A stretch of DNA of 64,000 nt from Lineus longissimus (GCF_910592395.1 NC_088322.1:10223431-10287430); one strand, 5' to 3'; shown: positions 20,055 through 32,712, numbered from the stretch's first letter. The notes: a model not told the origin generated them from the letters alone. Translations and numbers: made by a program.

Positions 20055-21389
20055 AACCCTTGCCAAGGTGAAGGTCCAAAATGAGGGGAAAACTTTCCAC
20101 CGATCTTAAAGGTTTTATTGAATCTTTGGCCCTCGTCCTAACCCTGCCTGCTTATGATTTTGTTGCACGCTTGGTGTAACTGTTGCTTCATTTAATAAAG
20201 GAAAGATGTTTGACATTGTTTTGTTTTGCTGTTTTTGTTTATAAAACAGCACTGGTTCTGGAAAGTGTTTAAAAATATCTTCAAAAAACATTTTGATTGT
20301 AACTTTTTAAAAGAAAGTTTAGTTGATTATAATTTTATTTTGGTGATGTTTAATATTTCTTTACCATACTAAAAAACCTAAAGCCCTTATTTGTTCTAAG
20401 GATACAACACATCCTGACCTGTTTTGGATGCATTTACTTTGGTTTGATAAAATCCGTTGAATGTCTTTCCAAATGCTATTGAAATACAACAATATTAGTG
20501 TGGTGGAATTTGTAAAAATTGTACAGAAATGCTATATCTATTCCTATAACCCTGCACTGAAAATATAAAAAGCATAGAGTCAGCACTGTTAACCCAATGC
20601 TACAAATTTTTGAGAGAAAAATTTGAAATTTTCATTGACGATTGTGTCAGATTGAAAAACGGTTGTTCTAACGATAAGTTTGGAGGAACTGTCATTAGTA
20701 TGGCAAGTTTCATCCGACTGAACTTTAATTTTCCTCAGCTTTTCACAAAACTAATGCTTTCCAGAGCCTGTGCGTACATTTGCTTGATTTTTGTTTGCAT
20801 GGAGTGAGATAGAGGGTGTTACATTAACATCACTAACTGGATGGATTCAAAAAAGATGCAAGCTGCTGTATCATTCTCAGACCCCCATATATTGTGGTCG
20901 ATATTGCAAGAGTGATCGAGGACCCAGATCAGCTGACATTGGATTGAAGGACTGCCGGATCAAAAACGATCGGGTAGCTCAACTGACAGTTAACCATGTT
21001 CAACTTTAAAATTTGAAAAGGGCTGGATGTGTCATAGATGCTACACAGTCATTTATATGGTGTCTCATTTGTAAAAGCAATTTGAGCCCCTCGTTGCTTT
21101 AAGGTTTGCTTTCAATTGAGCTACCCAACCTTGGTCAAAAGTTCAACCTTTGCAACTGGACGAAGAAGTATACATGGACGTCTTCAGCAACACTGGGCCT
21201 GTCGGAAACAAATTTTGTCTCTAATGTTGGCAATAACTTTTATTATAGCATCATCTCCTTCAGTTAAGCCTTTAAACTTAATGCCATGTTAAGTCAAAGC
21301 CAGCGTTAGGGACCAAACTTGTCCTGAACAACTGGGCCTTGGTGTGGAATCTGTTCTTAGTGAACATGTGTAAACTGCATGTTACAGAG

Positions 21390-21443
21390 TTATTCAACTG
21401 GAGTTATTCCACTGGAGTTATTCAACTGGAGTTATTCCACTAT
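21390..21443. repeat. 14-bp minisatellite, about 4 copies
   Basis: TTATTCAACTGGAG alternates with TTATTCCACTGGAG, giving a 28-bp higher-order period. Intronic; no function inferred. Confidence 0.85.
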
Positions 21444-23424
21444 TATGTGGTCACTATTTGCTTCTTTTTATTAGCTGTCCCAACCTCCACTTTTTATCTG
21501 TCCGATCCCAGCACAGCAGCACTCCACTGTTCCTTATTTTCATGACCACCAAGTATAGGACAGCTTCTGATATGATGTTCTGGGTTGTATTGCCTTGAAT
21601 ATGGAGACCATCTTCACCATCATGACTTTGATAGAATCCCTCTAAAACTCCGAATGGACTTTTAAGACTTCCATTCTGAGCAGTTGTAACGACTCTGGCT
21701 GTGCAACACTCCAGCATCACTGTGTCCTCACCCTGGAGAATCAACTGACTAAGAATCTCATCTTAATTGAGAACTGCCCATGACCTGATACAAGTTTACT
21801 GTGGGAAGATATGACTTAGCCTAAAAATATCCCGAGCCGGGATACAAGTGGTGTCACTTCTAGACCCTTGATCTACATGCCGTCAACTACACAAGGCAAA
21901 GGCATACTTAAGTTCATGAATTTGATCAAGACCAACTCGAGAAAGAATGCGATCATATATTTGCTTGACAAAGCCATGTTTGCTGAAGTCTTGAAGGGAT
22001 TTTTAATTTTCTGCACATTCTCGCTTAACTTGGTGACACTCTAATAGTTAGATGACTTTCATCTTGAACTTATAGATTTACTGTGATTTGGACTGTATGC
22101 TGTGCTCAACTTGCCTCTAGAAGGATACATATATATTCATACTACTACCCATCTTGACACAAGGCTCTGAGAGATCGCCCTGTCCCTGGACTTATTTGGA
22201 GAAGATTGACAAGACCAAAAGTTATGAAACCACCCTGAGCCTCTTATCAAACTCCTACCCCTGCATCACTTTAAGACAACTATTACCCATTCAGCGAAAG
22301 TGTGGAAGTTTCTCCTCTCTGGAGCTCACAGAGTGAGATTGACAAGCCACCTTTTGCTTGGGTTTGGGACTTTTAACCGGCAACAGCAAAGTTAAATACC
22401 ACGACAAGGAGTTTGAGTCAAACATGTTATATGATGTAACATCAATATTTCAGATGAGATTGAAGGAGGTGGTAGGTAGCTTCTAGCATTGGCACGCTAT
22501 ATGTCTTCTTGTTCAAAACATTGTAGAGTCTTGTTACATTATATTGCTATGAATGTTGATGATGTTACTGTAAAATTGGTCAGGGGCTGTTCGAACTTTC
22601 TACGTGGCAGCACTAACTAATTGGTAATAGTTAAGTCAATCCAATTTGCTGCCACCTTCAAAGTGTAGTGTCTGCTCCTGTCTGAGTTTACAGCATACCC
22701 TTGTTAAGGAATAGTTTCAGATTTTTGAAGTCAAACAGTGCTAAAGTAAGAATTATATTGGAAAGTGATTTTTAGAAGCTGTTAAAATGTGCACTTTTGT
22801 AGCCTTGATGGTTGGTGTTTGTGAAGTGTAATAAATCTTAGTTAAGCACTGATTGGCTTTAAGGGAGTATTCATACGAGATACTGATGGTTGGCATTTGT
22901 TCCTGAAAGTGGGGTTTTGAAGATGCACATTAGAAAAAGTACACAAACATTCTAACAACTGCTTGACGATGTGTACATTAGTAGATGCACCCCTGTTTTG
23001 GTTTTGCCACAGAAATTGTGTTACTTTACACTACTGGCAGCCATCAGTATTTCCAAAGACTCCTCCTTCATCCGGTTAAATGAAACCCTAGTTTACCTTT
23101 ATTTTCATTTTCCTTACAATATACATCAACTCCGAAGCTTTTATTACCGCACTCCAGTCTTTGCACTCATTCAACAGCACTCCTTTCCACTGTAGCCAAA
23201 TCCTGTTGTATGCTTCATGCACTCCCCATACATATCAGTTGGACCACCGGCTTCGCCAGTCACCACTGGCATAGCATATATAGCAAACAAACTCTGCCTC
23301 ATCTATTTACTCACAATTCATTTATTCACAACATTTCTGACTAAAAATCTCTCAATGTTGTCTGTTCAATTGCTCCTTCAAACTTTCTCTGTGAAGAAAT
23401 TTGCTGAACTGTTCTCTCTGTTTG

Positions 23425-23805
23425 TTGTTACCACTCTTTGCCAACGTTGTGACCTTCGTCTTCCTCTGTAAACTCTGTCACTCCCAGACCATGTTTAATC
23501 TTAATGTTGGTCAACTTCCTTCAGATAAAGTTCCACAACATCTCATGTTCTTTGTTTCTTCTCCTTGCCTATATTGTGACCTCCGTTCTTCGTCTTCCTC
23601 TGTAAACTCTGTGGCTTCCCAAATCAAAGTTTATCTTGTGTTGGTCAACTTTCCTCAGAGAAAGTTCCACAACATCTCATGTTCTTTGTTACCTCTCCTT
23701 GCCTATTTTGTGACCTCTGTTCTTCTTCTTCCTCTTTAAACTCTGTGGCTTCCCAAATCATGTTTAATCTTAATGTTGGTCAACATTCCTCAGATAAAGT
23801 TCTGG
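23425..23805. repeat. 134-bp tandem repeat, almost 3 copies
   Basis: 'cttcctctgtaaactctg' recurs at 23460, 23594 and 23728 with matching flanks (tcaacttccttcagataaagttcc, split here as tcaacttcc + ttcagataaagttcc; caacatctcatgttctttgtt). Imperfect intronic tandem duplication. The short open frames inside are not coding. Confidence 0.85.
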
Positions 23806-24760
23806 TGGCATTTTGATAAAAGGCTATGAAAACTCCCAAAGGAGCTCTGGTAAGCTTCCAGTCGTTCATCATTGGTGCCAGTTTCTTTGTGCATGTTTGA
23901 GAGTAACTCTCACTTTTCGGTTGTCTGGATCATGCCTTTGTGGTGTCTGCATGTTGGTTCAGATCAAGGGTTGATGTTGCTCTTATCTGTTAACATATAA
24001 CATTCATGGAAGTCAGAAGCACATTCATGAACTACCCTGAATACTGTGACTGACATCTCATTGCCTGCAGCTTCTCTCCTCATAGGTTTTAAGTCCGATA
24101 GCGCATCTCATTTGCATGTTTTGAAATCTCGAAATATCTTTCACCAGTTTGTCACCTAGAATTGTATTGGCTGGAGATGCATCTTTATGGTTAATGGATC
24201 AGTAGTATGGTGATGAATTCATTGAGTGGCATCATCTTGGAACGCATTGGTGGTGGGCTGTAATGAAAATATCTATGTACTTTGTTGGTGTCCTTCTTCA
24301 CCTATCTCACTTTACATCACTTCAAAAAACTTTCGAATGAAGACAGCTTGGGTCAGGTATAATCACATTGACTTCCATCTTCATACTTCACTAGTACAGA
24401 GCATACCAATGGTGTAGCTGTTTTCAGACGTTAGGGTTCAAAATGAGATGCATCATTTGGCCTGTGGATGACACCTTTGACTGGAATTAATCTTCATTTT
24501 ACCTTCGTGGCTCCTCCAGGTGGCTTCTTCCACAACCTTCCTCAGAAATCACATACATGTATGCAGATCATGTAGTACCATCCTAAAGTTCCTAGGTGTA
24601 GTGAACGTTTCGTGAATTGGTTCCTTACATTTTACCTCCGATAGTTCATGCACCCATTCAGTTTTACCCTGCACAGTAGCAGTTATATGTTCATGTAGAT
24701 TATTTGGCATTTTGAAGGAGTAAAAAGTTGGTCAAATTTGTGTGAGAAATTTGTTTGCAC

Positions 24761-24817
24761 TTTGCTGAAAGTGTCACCATTTGCTAAAAGTGTCTCCATT
24801 TGCTAAAAGCGTCATGA
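24761..24817. repeat. 19-bp tandem repeat, 3 copies
   Basis: tttgctgaaagtgtcacca and two variants begin at 24761, 24780 and 24799. Intronic simple tandem array. Confidence 0.8.
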
Positions 24818-25107
24818 TTGGTCACACAGCACAACACAACACTTCTACCTTTTGTTTCATCTCCAACAAACACTATTTCGTTCTCTCCCAGAAATTTTAG
24901 ATTTTGACCCATATTTTGTCCCTCTGCTGCCACTCTCAAAGCACAGCACTGAACAGTCTCAATTGCACCAGTTATCTTTCAGCTGTGACCAATGTGCAAA
25001 ATCTTTTCCTCTGCGACGTATTATAACTTTTTTGTATGGGTCTTACTTTCAATGATATTTTGCAGAAGTCATATCAAAATGATTTCATTTCAATAAAAAC
25101 ATCAGTG

Positions 25108-25214
25108 CCAGGTTGTTAGAAAGCATGTTAGCTTATACAGCATGTTGGCATGCTGTTATATGTACACTGAGGTACAGAAAACGAAAGTTAACAATATGCT
25201 TTCTAACAACCAGG
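25108..25214. repeat. 107-bp inverted-repeat element with nested hairpin
   Basis: The left arm CCAGGTTGTTAGAAAGCAT (25108-25126) and right arm ATGCTTTCTAACAACCAGG (25196-25214) pair at 18 of 19 positions. The loop contains a perfect 8-bp hairpin ACAGCATG-TTGG-CATGCTGT (25137-25156). It sits 142 bp before the exon 11 start. It fits a MITE or a structured intronic RNA; which one cannot be decided here. Confidence 0.6.
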
Positions 25215-25356
25215 CCAAGAACTTGTCATATCTAATCAGGACCAATCCATGCAAAATCAAGTTATTTTACATCCTGTGACGAAATGTGTCAGCTGTACTC
25301 CAGTTTTGGTCTGCTATGTCCAGTCTCTGTATCGTGACCTCGACCTTCCTATTCAG

Positions 25357-25635
25357 AACCCGCAAAGGTCGTTGACGGCCCCAAGAAAGTGTACGCCGAG
25401 AAAGGCACAGAGATTACAATCACATGCACCATCAAGGGTACACCGACGCCCTCTATCAACTGGGTGAAGAAGCGCAAACCGTTCCTGAAGCCGAGTAAGA
25501 AGTTTGTGATGGAGTCCACAACGACGACTGCGACCATCACTGTCAAGGATTTGAAGAAGGATGACTTCACCAACTTTATCCTGGTTGTGGAAAACCCACT
25601 TGGCAAGGACTCCTTTACCGTGGAAGTCATCGAAG
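25357..25635 (+). CDS. Exon 11: Ig domain 5
   Basis: Acceptor CTATTCAG|AA, donor GAAG|GTACGA, phase 1-1 (279 nt, skippable). One complete I-set domain: EPAKVVDGPKKVYAEKG, B-strand Cys in TITCTIKGTPTPSINWVKK, conserved Trp, then DDFTNFILVVENPLGKDS. The F-strand Cys and Tyr are lost (NFILVV). It is isolated between an 8.4-kb and a 5.6-kb intron. Confidence 0.93.
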
Positions 25636-26177
25636 GTACGATTCTTTTTTCGATTTGTTTTAAGAGTTATTATGGTAGGAAAAACTGCAGGGCCAGCACT
25701 AAGATAATTTAAATTTAGGTATCTGATTATGTATTGTGGGCACTTCTTGGATGCATCAGAAACTGAAAAAACAAAGATTTTAGGTAAGTGTGTACCTTTG
25801 GATGTAGGTCAGTGACTTGATCTACAAAGGAATTCGGTAACTGTCATCATATTAGTGGTGATGGAGCTCTCAACTTCAAGGCCTACTTCGTTTTTTCCAA
25901 AAATTTGAAAAAATTAAACTCCATTTCGAAAATTTCTACATTTCAACCACTCCCTTGTGCAGACAGATATACAAACTACAGCTACCATGTGTCTGTGAAT
26001 TTGAATGCAACATAACTACACTCTGGCACTGCATATTTCTATTTTCATGTGCCATGAATAAATACAATTAACACGAATGGCATACCTATTTAAAGTCTAG
26101 AACTGTAAAGCAATGTGTTATGTGAAATCATGGTATTTAATACAGGCTCTTCCTCCTTTATTGGTTGGAAACAGGTA

Positions 26178-26250
26178 CTATCAAGTTTATGAAAATTACC
26201 ATACCCTTCAAAATAATACATTCTTAAACACTTGAGCAATCTTCTCCAAC
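26178..26250. repeat. Dispersed intronic repeat, copy 1
   Basis: 'actatcaag...tttatgaaaattacc...ccttcaaaata-tac...aaacactt-agc-aatc-tctc' recurs at 27252-27338 with small indels. Copy number elsewhere is unknown. Confidence 0.6.
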
Positions 26251-27251
26251 GGCCCTAAGGGTTTTATTCTTTTCTTCCCTGACCTTACTCAGCTGCAACA
26301 AGTATTTGGTGATGTTGTTGACATTGGGGTCAAACCAACCATACCAACCTTAAATAAACTAAAGGTACTTTGATGTTTATTGCTTTGGATTTTTAATCGT
26401 CGGCTTGGAGCCAGTAAGAACTGTTATATCTCTTGAAATTTGTGATCAGAATTTGTTATTATGAAACTGTCAGTAATGTCAATCGCAGTGAGAAATGTTT
26501 TGCCTGAGATGTGACAAAGAAACTTTGAAGCAAAAATATAGAATGCCTCAGCCGCCCGAGAATACTCTTTCATATTAACAGGACATCTGTGGCAACTGGA
26601 ACCAATAAAGGTTTTGAACATTGATCTAATGACGCTTTGTTTCTAATATATCCCAAGAAAACACCAAAATCAATCACGGTATTGACTTTTCAATATAATT
26701 TTAAACTCTATTTGTTATGTGAGTATGCCATGTATATAATTGACTCGCAAACTCATGAAATCGATGAGTCAAGGGCTCCACTGCGTTTTGAGGGCCTAGC
26801 AGATGTCTTGAGTGGGCTGAGTACATAACAGAGAGTTGATTGACTTTGATGTACTGCAGACTCAGGAATCGGCTGTTCGTTGCATTTGATAGATGCTTTA
26901 TTCTTGCCGAAAACATATTTTTGATATATTTCACAATAATGTTTCCTTGCTGTGGTGACTTCTTGTGGCAGGTTTTGTTGGTCAAGTTCCCAGGCCACAT
27001 CATTGTTGGAGCTTGGTCTGAAAAAGGCGTTTTTCACTGACCAGGGTCTCTATTAAAGTGCTTGTCACTATCAACTGGTTTCTCTTGTCTGTGTACGTCA
27101 AGGCAACGTCCTGCAAGTGCATGCTATAACACTTGATCAGATATCAATATCGGCATCAAGAATAAGGATAAATATCAGTAACCTATTTAACTTTCTGACA
27201 TTTAGTAATCTCTCAACCCACTTCAAAGAGAATGAGCCCACTAAAAAAAGG

Positions 27252-27338
27252 ACTATCAAGTACTATTAAGTTTATGAAAATTACCCCACTCTTCAAAATA
27301 GTACATGCAGAAACACTTCAGCCAATCATCTCTGACGG
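27252..27338. repeat. Dispersed intronic repeat, copy 2
   Basis: Match of 26178-26250 in the same orientation, with an extra 'tactatt' near its start. Confidence 0.6.
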
Positions 27339-27404
27339 CATCAGTGATGTTTAAAGAATGATATAAATGTCCATAATTTATCCCAACCTCTGTGTGTTCC
27401 TGGC

Positions 27405-27860
27405 ATAAGTCCTTATACAGTGCATCTTTTGAGATCTTTTTTGCACTCTCAATCTTACACAAACTACATTAAACTGTAGCTTACTATCAAAAAGATTTGC
27501 TATGACTTCATATCAGAAAACTCGATTTGTGTGGGAGGGCCGCAAGGCCTTTACCAGATCTTCTCTGCAGTCTCAATCCAACGCAAACTACCAAAAACTG
27601 TAGACTGAGTAACTTATTATCAAAACGTTAAATGTATTACTTGTTGGGTTGGACATTACTTCCTATCAGACAACTCAAATTGTGTGGGACGGTCTCAAAG
27701 CTTTTAGCAGATCCCCTCTTCACTCATAATCTTATCTTACATGAACTACATTTAACTAGAGGCTAAGTAATTTACTATCAAAGAGACATAATTATGTATT
27801 ACTTGATAGGTAAGGTGTGACTTCCTATCAGATCGCTCCAATTGTGTGGGCAGGTCACCA
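27405..27860. repeat. Imperfect tandem array, about 3 units of 130-160 bp
   Basis: 'ttactatcaaa' recurs at about 27480, 27612 and 27772, each followed by 'acttcctatcaga..ctc.aattgtgtggga' and 'ctttta.cagatc..ctct'. Diverged intronic tandem repeat. Confidence 0.6.
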
Positions 27861-28296
27861 GGAGTCTCTCCACCTGTAACGACATTAGAATTTGTCCTCA
27901 AATATTGATCTAACTTTCTCCTTGACAAACAAGGCATAGGATGAAAATTGTCATTGTCCCCATCTGGCCTAGATATCGTTTCAAGGAGGAGGGCTCTTAT
28001 TGGCATTCATACTTGTGTCTCGATAAGTTTGTTAATATGTTTTGGGGACAAACTCACAAGTTTGTTTACAGGGCGTCCCAAAGGACGTTGGATAGGCATT
28101 CATACCTGTCTTGTGTGTCTTGTCCGTTTTAGTCTGACATGTATGATGGAGAGAAACTCATACCTTAGAATTTTTCTAGTGTAAGATTGATATATTGTTC
28201 TACAGATCAACTGTGCATTTCAATTTCTAACACAAAACAAGTTATGGGTTTGGCTGGTCCGCCTCTGATGCTGATGTAATATTCTACCTGTTAGCA

Positions 28297-28349
28297 GAGT
28301 GTCCTTAGCATGTAGACCTAGGATCCTGATCTGCATCCTAAGGACACTC
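28297..28349. repeat. 12-bp inverted repeat
   Basis: GAGTGTCCTTAG (28297-28308) and CTAAGGACACTC (28338-28349) are exact reverse complements with a 29-bp loop. Confidence 0.6.
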
Positions 28350-30179
28350 AACTAACTTGTGGAGTGTGTCTCTAGTCACTGGCAAAAGCACAATGGACTG
28401 CCCTCATGGTATAGAAGTCTTGATTTGTGCCTCTGTAATAGATAACTCCTATCAAAGTATTTCCTGATAACGATATTGATATGTTCCATTCATGATCCCA
28501 CCACTATAATATCTGAGTAAGGTGGGCATTGATTGCCCCTTCCCCAGAACAAAATTCTTGATACGGGCCTGCTGGGGAGAACCCCCATGAAATGCAGGTA
28601 TTCTCTGAAAACCTATTGATCAATCGTAGACATTCATGACACAGGTATTGTTAGAGTTCGTCATAGCTTGATACATTCCTTATCTCTGAGATGGCCCTGG
28701 CCAGGTATGCCAGAGTTTGTCATGCCTGCTTGTCCTACACCAGAAGTGGTGCAGAAGGCGGTGTCACCACCGTACTTCATATTTCTGGTCGTGTATACGC
28801 AACCCGTTCCGGTAAACTTATAGAATGTTCTTTATTCGGAGATAGCGAAGGCTGTAATTGAATAATAACCCTCCTCCTTCTTGGGATATTTCGCTGGAGA
28901 AGTTGTTCGAATTTATGATAAGGATTGTGTCTTATCTGATTGGGAATTTGATTTGTGATTTACGTCATTTCATATTTTCTTGTTGACATTGTGGCCAGGA
29001 ATGTGACAGGACGTCACAGAGACAATGTGGCTAGCAAGGAGTGGTAGACAATTAGACATCTTGAGGGTTTGACTCGATTCGGTGAATGGGATTCCACGAT
29101 TCTGCCTCATACCACTACTCTTCTTTGCTTGACAAGTGTTTCAACCACTTGTATCATTAACTGTGGGAAAACAGTTGTGGATATCTTGTTGTAGTGAAGT
29201 GCTCCGTCTTAGCCAGGTGTCAAACTTGTCCATATCGGATAGGTGTGTTATTCAGCAATGGATAAAAAATGAGGACGTTTAAAAGTTTGACGCTGGTCCA
29301 GGTGAAGACCAATGCGACCTTGGATTTCATATGTTTGGGCTTGAGCCCTCGCTCTTGGCTTCTCTTGAATGGTGAGTAAGAGCGTCTTTGCAGAAATAAC
29401 TAAATCGTAGCCTATTTATCGTCAACTGAGAGGAAACCTTGGCAGAATTGTAACTTAAGGGTTGACCACAGGTACTACCATTTTGGTCCAGGAACTAGTT
29501 TCCCTACCTAGGATGGACCCAAAATCACAATATATCTACTAAAACAATTATTTGCAATTAAATGCAAATAATATTGGTGATCGAGTAGGTGTTATCAGTA
29601 ACATGCTTAACGATTATTAAAAAAATTTCATTTAATGACCGAAGAAAAGGGCCTTGATAACACTGCTGTTTAACTTTGTAAGTAGTGGTATTGGCACTAT
29701 TTTGGGTGTCCAAATAAGGAAAGGGATCTAAATAACTGTTGCCAGCAGGCTACCTTAAAGAACTTGGCTTTCCCCCATCTGTATCACCCCTGAAAAGCAT
29801 TCTTGAGATATATACATTTTGTTCCTCTATCTAATACAAATTAGCCTTATTAGTTCCTTGAAAAGGCCCCATAGTATTTCATGGTCAATGGAAGTGAAGC
29901 ATGTCATGTTATTAATGTGAGAGAATGAACAGTGGGTTGCCAATTAGATGTGTACTGCCAGATAAACAGATAAAGTGATTGGAAGAACTTTGGTGGCATT
30001 GAGAATGCAATATTTAAAACAACCCTGAATTATCATCAAGGTATCTGATTAGCAAACACAGGTCGGGCCTATCAGAGCAGAAACAATTATGTGCATTAAA
30101 CAACCTCAAGCAATACTTTGTGGTCAATATTGTCATACATGATAAAATGTCTGTGACTTAATATATTTTCGTCAATGGG

Positions 30180-30330
30180 GAACTTTGTTGCTGGCGGACG
30201 GACCCACAACTCACACATTCATGGCTGGCATGTCCTGCCTGACCTTGCAAGCAAGCAGTTGGGACTACTGACAGGGATTTGAATCCACTAGCTCTCCATT
30301 TAGGGTACATGACTCTAACTACTACACCCT
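30180..30330 (-). mobile_element. tRNA-derived SINE-like fragment
   Basis: On the minus strand from 30330, GGGTGTAGTAGTTAGAGTC resembles a degenerate tRNA A box region and GATTCAAATCC (30285-30275) is a good B box, about 36 bp downstream. A tRNA-unrelated body follows. The anticodon arm does not fold convincingly, so this is a pol III SINE head rather than a tRNA gene. Repeat family not identified; the end coordinates are approximate. Confidence 0.45.
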
Positions 30331-30615
30331 TGTGGTATCACTTGGGATATTTTGGAAACAAATCTAATGTAGAAGTCCAAGGTATACAATAGGAACAGAG
30401 CCAAAGCACCCATCCATAATCTCCATTGTACCATCTTATCATCTCAAATTAATTATGACACTACAGTTGTCAAGATTTTCAAGTGTAACACAATACTGCC
30501 TCAGTGCCTCTTCATGTAAGCATAAGAGTCTAGCAAGCATATCTTATATTTCAAGATTGACATTTAGCCTGAACGTCATCTGTACAGGACTCCCTGTCTC
30601 TTGCCAATGAACCTT

Positions 30616-30980
30616 AACTTGTTTGACATGATGACATCCCACTATCAGGTTTTCCACTTATACCCTTCCCATTGTAGGGTTACAATTCCCTGGCATGATC
30701 ACATCTAAGGTTGACGCTTTATAGGTAATCACTCGATGTCAGTGTGTCAATTGTAACTATTTTTTGACAAAAAACCTTAAAATCAGGGCGATAAGCTCAA
30801 CTGGTACATGTACTTTTGACAATGAACCATAAATCGTCCGACATCATGGCATTCAATTATCATGTTTTTTGACCTGATATCTACATTTAAGGGTTGCAAT
30901 GCCCACAGGTTGATCACGTTTAAGATACACAGTATGTATTTGCTCACCTGATCTGATTAGGAATGTCAGTGTGTCAGGTC
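30616..30980. repeat. Imperfect tandem duplication in intron 11
   Basis: The blocks 'gacat-atg-cat..cact/aatatc..gtttt', 'agggttacaat' or 'agggttgcaat', 'tgatcac' and 'aatgtcagtgtgtca' occur in the same order near 30616-30752 and 30832-30980. Confidence 0.5.
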
Positions 30981-31229
30981 TATAGAGGAATTCGATATCT
31001 CCTCAAGTAGGCCTATGGTCGCTGATTGATGGGTGAACAAAACATTTTCGTGTACTCTTACAGGACAACCATCTTTGCACTTAACGCTTTGAACCTACAC
31101 CCAAATTTAGTTGACATTTTTGGGAGCCGACATACTAATTAGCTAATTTCTGATGTAAAAGTTGATACATTCGTCTTTAGCTTTTCCTGTCAATTGAAAC
31201 TCACCGCATCACTCGTTTATATTTTCCAG

Positions 31230-31550
31230 GACTAGAACCAGAGAAGGTCGCAGTCCAGGAAGAGAAGGTCGTGCTCAAAGTGCCCCCTACCGGTAAAGCT
31301 CCTGAGTTCGTTCTAAAGATAAAGACGAAGCATGTCGTAGAGGGTGAGACCGCTGACTTCACATGTGAGGTCGTCGGCGAGCCAAAACCCGAGGTCATTT
31401 GGGAATACAACGAAAAAGAATTGGATGGTGGACGGTTTATGTTATTTGAAGAAAATAACGTCCACCAGTTAGAAATTTATGATATTGCACCAAAGGATGC
31501 TGGGAAATTTAACGGGGAGGCGGAATCGCATGATGATCTTGTTGCGGGAC
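31230..31550 (+). CDS. Exon 12: Ig domain 6, degenerate F strand
   Basis: Acceptor TTTTCCAG|GA, donor GGGAC|GTAAGT, phase 1-1 (321 nt). A short linker (GLEPEKVAVQEEKVVLK) precedes PPTGKAPEFVLKIKTKHVVEG (split as PPTGKAPEF / VLKIKTKHVVEG), the B-strand Cys in DFTCEVVGEPKPEVIW and the C-strand Trp. The usual DxGxYxC is DAGKFNGEAES, so the Tyr is Phe and the Cys is lost. The fold is still recognisable from the ABC strands and the conserved Leu-x-Ile E strand (QLEIYDI). Confidence 0.9.
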
Positions 31551-32019
31551 GTAAGTCTCTTATTGGTCATTGTCAGAGCCAATCAGATTTGATCGAAAAT
31601 GAGGATGAGAGGATACTGAGATTTTGTTGTGGAGACATCCCTTCAATATTCTATGCATGAGTTAGCATTGTGTAATCTTCCCCGGCCCCTTCCCAACAAA
31701 TTGTCTAAGTTGTGTCGAGTCAGTTATAAAACTCTGTGCTGTCCAAGTCTTCCTGCAACTGTCATAGAATATACCACACCCTTGAGTCTATTAACTAAAT
31801 GGCCTCTTTTGTCAACACTAAAAACTTTAACAGAAAGTTACATTGCGATGCAGTGTGCACTTCTGAGCTGTAATATTATTGAACCAAGGAGAACTTGGTG
31901 ATGTATAACCCCCCCCCCCCACCCCCTGTGATATTGTAACATGCTGGCGTCTGTAATGTTATGAAAGTACAGTCTTGTCTATTGTATAAAGCCCTCTGTA
32001 TTTCCCAACCACCTTTCAG
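31551..32019 (+). other. Intron 12 (469 bp)
   Basis: GTAAGT donor, TTTCAG acceptor; contains a C-rich run near 31910. Nothing else seen. Confidence 0.75.
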
Positions 32020-32313
32020 AAAAAGGCGAACCGCCAAAGTTCATCCTAGACATACAGACAACCGAGACGAAACCTGGCGATCAGGCCAAATTCTTCGGTA
32101 AACTGACCGGTAAACCGCGACCGGATGTCCTGTGGTACAAAGATGGCAAAGAGATACTGAAGTCTGAGAACCGGTTCATGATTGAGTATGGTTCTGAGGG
32201 CGATGTGTCCTTGATCGTGCTCGAGGTCGTACCGGGTGACAAGGGGAAATATGATTGCGAGGGTACAAATGAGGCAGGAAAAGCTGTCAGTTCAGGCGAT
32301 TTGAAAGTCAAAA
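32020..32313 (+). CDS. Exon 13: Ig domain 7
   Basis: Acceptor CTTTCAG|AA, donor TCAAA|GTAAGT, phase 1-1 (294 nt). Complete I-set domain: GEPPKFILDIQTTETKPG, AKFFGKLTGKPRPDVLWYKDGKE with the core Trp, then GDKGKYDCEGTNEAGKAVS. Here the F-strand Cys is present while the B-strand Cys is replaced by Gly, the mirror image of exon 12. Confidence 0.93.
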
Positions 32314-32712
32314 GTAAGTCAAGAAATGACGCGAAATACAAAGTTCATGGAAAAACTTTGCTAGTTGGATTAATGTGGTTAAAGTGATGTAATCTGTGGC
32401 AATCTGGTTACTGTAGGTTATTACTATTGTTTATTTCTATCATTTCTTACCACAGTTTACATGAACATGTAAAATCCAAAACATCTGAACTTATGAACAT
32501 CAGTGATGGTGGTGGTGGCCTCCATTGTGCAGCCAATCTTGCAAGATGTACAGAGCAGTGGCAGTAGCCAGAAATCTGGATCATGGTATAATGTAAGACC
32601 AATAAGCAACCAGAAATCTGGGTGAATTAAATTCTGCCTACCTTATGTTATGAAAGTAGCCAAAATGGAATGTCCAAAGTACACTTTTGTAAAATGTTAT
32701 CATATTCTTCAG
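32314..32712 (+). other. Intron 13 (399 bp)
   Basis: Ordinary GTAAGT...TTCAG intron; nothing else recognised. Confidence 0.75.

Larger units (their letters stand above)
16934..25356 (+). other. Intron 10 (8.4 kb)
   Basis: The longest non-coding stretch. It holds a perfect 13-bp hairpin (18458-18485), a CCAAT-rich cluster with a MEF2-like site (19197-19494), a cluster of TGACCTT/AAGGTCA half-sites (19841-20054), a 14-bp minisatellite (21390-21443), a 134-bp tandem repeat (23425-23805), a 19-bp triplet repeat (24761-24817) and a 107-bp inverted-repeat element (25108-25214). No Ig-like or PEVK-like coding segment was found in any frame, and I see no independent gene. Confidence 0.75.
25636..31229 (+). 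other. Intron 11 (5.6 kb)
   Basis: No coding segment supported. It contains a dispersed repeat pair (26178-26250 and 27252-27338), an imperfect tandem array (27405-27860), a 12-bp inverted repeat (28297-28349), a minus-strand tRNA-like SINE remnant (30180-30330) and an imperfect tandem duplication (30616-30980). Confidence 0.75.

Noticed and set aside
21454-21744. 96-codon minus-strand open frame in intron 10
   Set aside because: No recognisable domain, no splice or promoter support, and length expected by chance in 8 kb of non-coding DNA.
20610-24417. Several 60-110-codon open frames in intron 10 as possible nested genes or extra Ig exons
   Set aside because: None contains an Ig Trp/Cys pattern or PEVK composition, and the longest (23401-23739) is created by the 134-bp tandem repeat.
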